NCBI GenBank assembly: GCA_029246995.1
Contig: JAQWMB010000024.1
Coordinates: 1 to 44,128, forward strand
DNA from: Dehalococcoidia bacterium
GTDB lineage: Bacteria > Chloroflexota > Dehalococcoidia > UBA2979
Length of the DNA: 44,128 nucleotides
Direction: 5' to 3'
Shown: positions 40,944 to 44,128 of the stretch, one piece after another
Layout: each line of letters starts with the position of its first letter
Position numbering within the stretch: the first letter of the stretch is position 1
The notes under the pieces: model-generated
Database searches by the model: none
What the model was told of the DNA's origin: nothing
Seen by the model: the letters and a program-made list of their open reading frames with translations, nothing else
Position numbers and translations under genes: made by a program

Positions 40944-42959
40944 ATGAAAAAGATTGTATTCGTTATATCTATCCTTTTTATTGCAGCGTGTGGTGGTAAC
41001 GTGACTGACGAAGCCACGCCAGGGGCAATCGCGCAAGTTCAACCACTGTATTCTGGCACACTGTTTCTTTCACCAGACATATTGGATAATTCTGACCCGT
41101 CTTTTTTTGTGTCATTAGAGAAAATTACAGATGAACAAAGGAGAATGTTTGATAGAAGAAATGGCATGAATGAATCATATGGTGGCGGTAAATGGATAGA
41201 GACAGTTCCGTTTTTATTTATTGCGTATTTTTCTGATGGACAAGAAATTGAAGTGCAGGTAAATAAAGAATTTGAAAATGCAAATGCAGCACAAGAGGTT
41301 GCATTGCCATATCTAGATGCCATTGGTAAATTGCCCTCGTTATTCAGAAAAGACGTTGAAACAATCTGGCTGCATAAAGGCACGAAAGGCTTTGGAGGAG
41401 GTAATAATAATTTATTAATCCACCATGGCAGAGGATTAGAATATATGAAAGATGGCCTATTAGAGGAAGCATTTTTACATGAAGCATCGCACACTTCATT
41501 AGATCGCGAGCATGCTTCTTCAAAAGGGTGGTTAGCAGCTATGCAAGCTGATGGTGGTAATTTCATCTCAGATTATGCAAAAGAATACCCACAAGGAGAG
41601 GACATTGCAGAAACATTTCCAATATGTTTTGCTGTGCAGTATAAACCAGAGAGTTTGAAGAAAAGTGATATTCAAAAAATTAAAGAATCTATCCCAAATA
41701 GACTCGCATATTGCAATAAGGTTTTTGAACAATACGAACTGAATAAAGAAACAACACAACCTATTTCACAACAAGTGCCAAAAGTTCAAGTTCTAGAGAA
41801 AGAGCCTCTAGGCAAAAGCTGCACGCTGGCTAATGGTGAGATCGTTGAAGATGGTTGGCGAGGAAAAGGAGCTGGTAATAACTACTGTAATAATTGTTTC
41901 TGCTCAAATGGCATGCTTGGTTGTACAAAAATGGCTTGTCCTCCACTTGAAACGAAAATGAAAATACAATCTGATATGATCAAAGGTGGACAGATAGAAA
42001 GAATAAATCCATCAAATAATACTATCACTGTTCATTTTGCAAAAATGGATGGAACACCAGATGTAATCATGGATGATATTCGTCAAGGAATATTAGATAG
42101 CAGCCAGCTGCTACCAATTAATGAAGAGAGCAGTGGTGTAACATCTGGTGATTTATATGTCACAGTCTGGCATACAGATAAATCTGATCACGCTGCTGTT
42201 GTTGAATATCGTTGCACATATACACCATATTGCTCTGAAGAACATAAACAAGATCTAATACGTCGCAGTGCAACACAAGGTATTGGTGCTGCCATGCTCT
42301 CAGATGAACAACCTATTTTTGAAATTGTATGGCGTACTAATGATCAGCATGAGTTTTTGCCAGAAAGCCCGTGGGTGGTTGCTGGACATGAATGGACGCA
42401 TACATTCCAAAGTGCAAATATTGTCAATGCACCGTTAGCTAATTCATTCGGATTAGAAACTGTGCCACGCACTGGACCGATATGGTTGCTTGAAGGAACA
42501 GCTGATTTTATTGGTAGATTGATTGCACAAGAGAAGCGTGCTGTTGTAGAAGGATATGATGTACGCCAACGTTCAAAAGAAGCCATTCAATTTACAACAG
42601 ATATGTTTAAGATGAGCCCGCAAATCCAAGCAAATGATGTATTATCACAATGCGAAAGTCCAGCAAATCAAATTGCTTTTGAAGCTCAAGCAGGCGGTCA
42701 GGTAGATCCCTCGTGGCCGTGTGTATCTGGCTCCTCAGCCATCAATTATTTAATGCATTTAAATGAGGCTCAGAGCATCAATAGAATTCATCGCTTTTAT
42801 GCAGATATATCGAGCATTGGTTGGCAAGCGTCATTCCAAAGAAATTATGGGCGGACAATAGAAACGTTTTATGAAGAGTTTGGTAATTTTCTTACTAACT
42901 CAATGCCGGAGAAACATGCTGTAATAGATGATCTGTATGCATCGCTCACTTTGAACTAA
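40944..42959 (+). CDS. Lipoprotein with two metallopeptidase-like domains and a pacifastin-like module
   Basis: A 671-residue lipoprotein: signal MKKIVFVISILFIAAC with lipobox Cys16. Domain 1 (about 35-260) has HEASH at 179-183, then GWLAAMQADGGNFISDYA and GEDIAETF with a possible third ligand Glu219 or Glu223; this resembles the anthrax-lethal-factor/gluzincin pattern. Residues 293-332 hold six cysteines (293, 315, 318, 320, 327, 332) in CNNCFCSNGMLGCTKMAC, matching the pacifastin protease-inhibitor (LCMII) pattern CNxCxC...GCTxxxC. Domain 2 (about 340-671) has HEWTH at 482-486 and WLLEGTADF with Glu517, the gluzincin HExxH...E layout; Cys pairs 424/430 and 570/593 may form disulfides. All active-site residues are kept. 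Its substrate is unknown. It lies 54 bases after the other metallopeptidase-like lipoprotein. Confidence 0.75.
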   Translation: MKKIVFVISILFIAACGGNVTDEATPGAIAQVQPLYSGTLFLSPDILDNSDPSFFVSLEKITDEQRRMFDRRNGMNESYGGGKWIETVPFLFIAYFSDGQEIEVQVNKEFENANAAQEVALPYLDAIGKLPSLFRKDVETIWLHKGTKGFGGGNNNLLIHHGRGLEYMKDGLLEEAFLHEASHTSLDREHASSKGWLAAMQADGGNFISDYAKEYPQGEDIAETFPICFAVQYKPESLKKSDIQKIKESIPNRLAYCNKVFEQYELNKETTQPISQQVPKVQVLEKEPLGKSCTLANGEIVEDGWRGKGAGNNYCNNCFCSNGMLGCTKMACPPLETKMKIQSDMIKGGQIERINPSNNTITVHFAKMDGTPDVIMDDIRQGILDSSQLLPINEESSGVTSGDLYVTVWHTDKSDHAAVVEYRCTYTPYCSEEHKQDLIRRSATQGIGAAMLSDEQPIFEIVWRTNDQHEFLPESPWVVAGHEWTHTFQSANIVNAPLANSFGLETVPRTGPIWLLEGTADFIGRLIAQEKRAVVEGYDVRQRSKEAIQFTTDMFKMSPQIQANDVLSQCESPANQIAFEAQAGGQVDPSWPCVSGSSAINYLMHLNEAQSINRIHRFYADISSIGWQASFQRNYGRTIETFYEEFGNFLTNSMPEKHAVIDDLYASLTLN

Positions 42960-42990
42960 GTTTTAGACATTCATATAGGTAACGAGAAAA

Positions 42991-43025
42991 ACATCTACCG
43001 TAATCTTTACAAAAACAGTAGATGT
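42991..43025 (+). terminator. Stem-loop after the lipoprotein pair
   Basis: ACATCTAC (42991-42998) and GTAGATGT (43018-43025) form an 8-bp stem around a 19-base loop, between the convergent second lipoprotein and the RRM gene. There is no U-tract on either side, so a classical terminator is doubtful; it may be bidirectional or only protect 3' ends. Confidence 0.35.
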
Positions 43026-43073
43026 ATATCTTGAAAATTTCGAGTAATTAGGGTTGTTTAAAGCGAAGTAGTC

Positions 43074-43325
43074 TTATCGTCTTTCTTCTTTAGGTCGAGC
43101 TTCGTTTACACGAAGATTTCTTCCATCCATTTCAAAACCGTCTAATTCTTGGATAGCCTTTTTGCCACCATCATCATCCATTTCAACAAATCCGAAACCT
43201 CTTGGCCTACCACTGACTCTGTCAGTTGGAAGGAATACAGAAGTAACGTCTCCATGCTCCCCGAAGACTTTTTCAAGTTCTTCTTGTGTCGCACGAAATG
43301 GGATGTTCCCAACATATATATTCAT
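43074..43325 (-). CDS. RNA-binding protein with one RRM domain
   Basis: An 83-residue single-RRM protein, like the cold-inducible Rbp proteins of cyanobacteria and many marine bacteria. RNP2 is IYVGNIPF at the N-terminus and RNP1 is RGFGFVEM; the C-terminus ends in a short basic RPKEERR tail. ATG 43325 is used: AAGGA lies six bases upstream, and five codons of an upstream TTG extension fall outside the domain. Likely role: binding mRNA or acting as an RNA chaperone. The candidate promoter would give a 90-100 base leader containing a short GCTT/AAGC hairpin (43374-43387), compatible with post-transcriptional control. Confidence 0.92.
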   Translation of the reverse strand: MNIYVGNIPFRATQEELEKVFGEHGDVTSVFLPTDRVSGRPRGFGFVEMDDDGGKKAIQELDGFEMDGRNLRVNEARPKEERR

Positions 43326-43425
43326 AATAATCCTTAACAAAATTTAATACTTCAATAGGTTGCTAGGACTCGAGCTTACCGGCAAGCCTTTATAAATTTA
43401 AAATCGAAACTTTTTTTTTGGGATT

Positions 43426-43454
43426 TGTATATTTCGCCTGAGACATATTGATAA
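43426..43454 (-). promoter_or_regulatory. Candidate promoter of the RRM gene
   Basis: On the minus strand TTATCA (43449-43454), a 17-base spacer and TATACA (43426-43431) each match the consensus at four of six bases. It would give an unusually long leader of about 95 bases for this genome. Confidence 0.35.
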
Positions 43455-43489
43455 AATAAAAACACGTTATTAATTCTGGAGTTATTACG

Positions 43490-43909
43490 ATGCCTATCGT
43501 CCTTACTGATGAAATGAAAGTCCATTTAGCAAATGCATTGAATGATAATTTTCCTGCACTTATCGCATCAATTGATGATAAAGGAATGCCTTGGCAATCT
43601 TTTTACGGTAGCCTCCATGTATATGACGAGCAGTCAATTGCTTTTTGGATACGTGATCCTAATTCGCGAATGATGCAACGCATACTTCACAATGGTCATC
43701 TCTCGATCCTCTATCGAAATTCTAAAGAAAAAATTATTTGGCAATTTCATGGCAATGCAAAAATAATTGATAACGCAGATATTAGTGAAGTAATTTATAA
43801 TGGCATTCATCCAGGAGAGCAAGCTAAAGATCCAGATAAACTGGGAGCTGCTGTGCTTGTTGAAATAAGTATTGTCTTACAAGGCAGTAAAGTCATTATG
43901 GAGTTATAA
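43490..43909 (+). CDS. Pyridoxamine 5'-phosphate oxidase-like flavoprotein
   Basis: A 139-residue protein of the PPOX-like split-barrel superfamily, probably binding FMN or a deazaflavin as a dimer. Fold features are the early PALIASIDDKGMPWQSFYGS strand pair, IAFWIRDPNSRMMQRILHNGHLSILYRN and WQFHGNAKII, all in the positions expected for general stress or F420-type oxidoreductases. True PdxH is longer and has an additional C-terminal region, so vitamin B6 oxidation is unlikely. The ATG has GGAG about nine bases upstream. It is divergent from the RRM gene and 65 bases before tRNA-Lys. Confidence 0.8.
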   Translation: MPIVLTDEMKVHLANALNDNFPALIASIDDKGMPWQSFYGSLHVYDEQSIAFWIRDPNSRMMQRILHNGHLSILYRNSKEKIIWQFHGNAKIIDNADISEVIYNGIHPGEQAKDPDKLGAAVLVEISIVLQGSKVIMEL

Positions 43910-43939
43910 GTTTTTATTCATCGTTTCGATCAACAGATA

Positions 43940-43968
43940 TTGCCGAGTAAATTGTCTAACCGTATACT
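43940..43968 (+). promoter_or_regulatory. Promoter of tRNA-Lys
   Basis: TTGCCG (43940-43945), a 17-base spacer and TATACT (43963-43968) form a good sigma-70 promoter. The -10 ends six bases before the tRNA, so transcription begins at or next to the mature 5' end and little or no RNase P leader remains. Confidence 0.7.
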
Positions 43969-43974
43969 AATCTT

Positions 43975-44049
43975 GGGCTTGTAGCTCAGTGGTAGAGCAG
44001 TCGCCTCTTAAGCGATTGGCCGTGGGTTCGAATCCCACCGGGCCCACCA
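43975..44049 (+). tRNA. tRNA-Lys (anticodon CTT)
   Basis: A 75-base cloverleaf. The acceptor arm GGGCTTG pairs with CGGGCCC, including two G-U pairs. The D arm is GCTC/GAGC. The anticodon stem GTCGC/GCGAT holds loop CTCTTAA, giving anticodon CTT for AAG codons. The T arm is GTGGG/CCCAC around TTCGAAT. The 3' CCA is encoded. A run of seven T follows four bases later, without a separate hairpin. Confidence 0.96.
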
Positions 44050-44128
44050 GAACATTTTTTTAACAGAGCAGCCTTTTCCCTTAATTGTTTGTTTATTTTC
44101 TATATTCTTTTTGACTAAAATTAACTTC

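Noticed and set aside
41039-41566. 175-residue open frame on the minus strand inside the second lipoprotein
   Set aside because: No ribosome binding site or motif. The plus-strand protein has a signal peptide and zinc motifs that explain the region.
38882-44049. Integration of an island using tRNA-Val or tRNA-Lys as attachment site
   Set aside because: No direct repeat of either tRNA 3' end and no integrase were found here. The Xer recombinase 25 kb away looks like the chromosomal one.
44050-44070. Intrinsic terminator after tRNA-Lys
   Set aside because: There is a run of seven T but no independent GC-rich hairpin before it.
1-44128. CRISPR array, insertion sequence, toxin-antitoxin or restriction system
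   Set aside because: No spaced direct repeats, transposase, nuclease-methylase pair or small toxin-like operon was seen.

Overview
The window is a compact, AT-rich bacterial chromosome segment with short or no intergenic gaps. Most genes are housekeeping. The best taxonomic guess is a free-living, probably marine, low-GC member of the Chloroflexota (SAR202 / Dehalococcoidia-like). The hints are the glycinamide formyltransferase variant with an HPALPDGPTGTWQEV core, the aroQ-pepP-efp-xseA-xseB neighbourhood, a topoisomerase I with C-terminal repeats instead of cysteine zinc fingers, PPDK, a biotin-dependent AccC/AccB pair, and many TTG start codons behind strong Shine-Dalgarno sequences. This is inference from remembered families and gene order, not a database result, and I hold it at about even odds or slightly better.

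Layout. (1) 1-1833 (+): the 3' two thirds of pyruvate phosphate dikinase. (2) 1835-19415 (-): one long co-directional block. In transcription order it runs glmU, a CNNM/CorC-like CBS protein, topA, a Xer recombinase, aroQ, pepP, efp, xseA, xseB, a purN-like formyltransferase, an RluB-type pseudouridine synthase, cmk, plsC, glmS, a 42-residue membrane peptide, a ceramidase-like membrane hydrolase, a LysE-type exporter and an EamA transporter. (3) 19533-28436 (+): alaS, ruvX, mltG, aroE, an unknown membrane-anchored protein, aroC, an aroK-aroB fusion and acylphosphatase. (4) 28437-29678 (-): moeA. (5) 29832-33298 (+): pheS-pheT. (6) 33314-38760 (-): thrS, accC, accB, infC, rpmI, rplT and a small membrane protein. 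(7) 38882-44049: an accessory-looking end with tRNA-Val, two lipoproteins carrying zinc-metallopeptidase motifs, an RRM protein, a PPOX-like flavoprotein and tRNA-Lys.

How the genes work together. AroE, AroC, the AroK-AroB fusion and AroQ supply four consecutive shikimate-pathway steps plus the chorismate synthase. GlmS and GlmU supply UDP-GlcNAc and MltG acts on peptidoglycan. PlsC, AccB and AccC belong to lipid or acyl-CoA metabolism. AlaS, ThrS, PheST, IF3, L20, L35, EF-P and the tRNAs serve translation. TopA, Xer and XseAB act on DNA. No rRNA, CRISPR array, insertion sequence or prophage was seen, and no stretch longer than 300 bases lacks a gene.

The most unusual material is the lipoprotein pair at 38985-42959. 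The second protein combines two HExxH metallopeptidase-like domains with a six-cysteine module between them that matches the pacifastin protease-inhibitor pattern. The first combines a leucine-rich-repeat-like region with an HExxHxxG motif. Other points of interest are an AUC start for infC, a shortened EF-P modification loop, AT-rich intergenic inverted repeats, and a 42-residue membrane peptide behind glmS.
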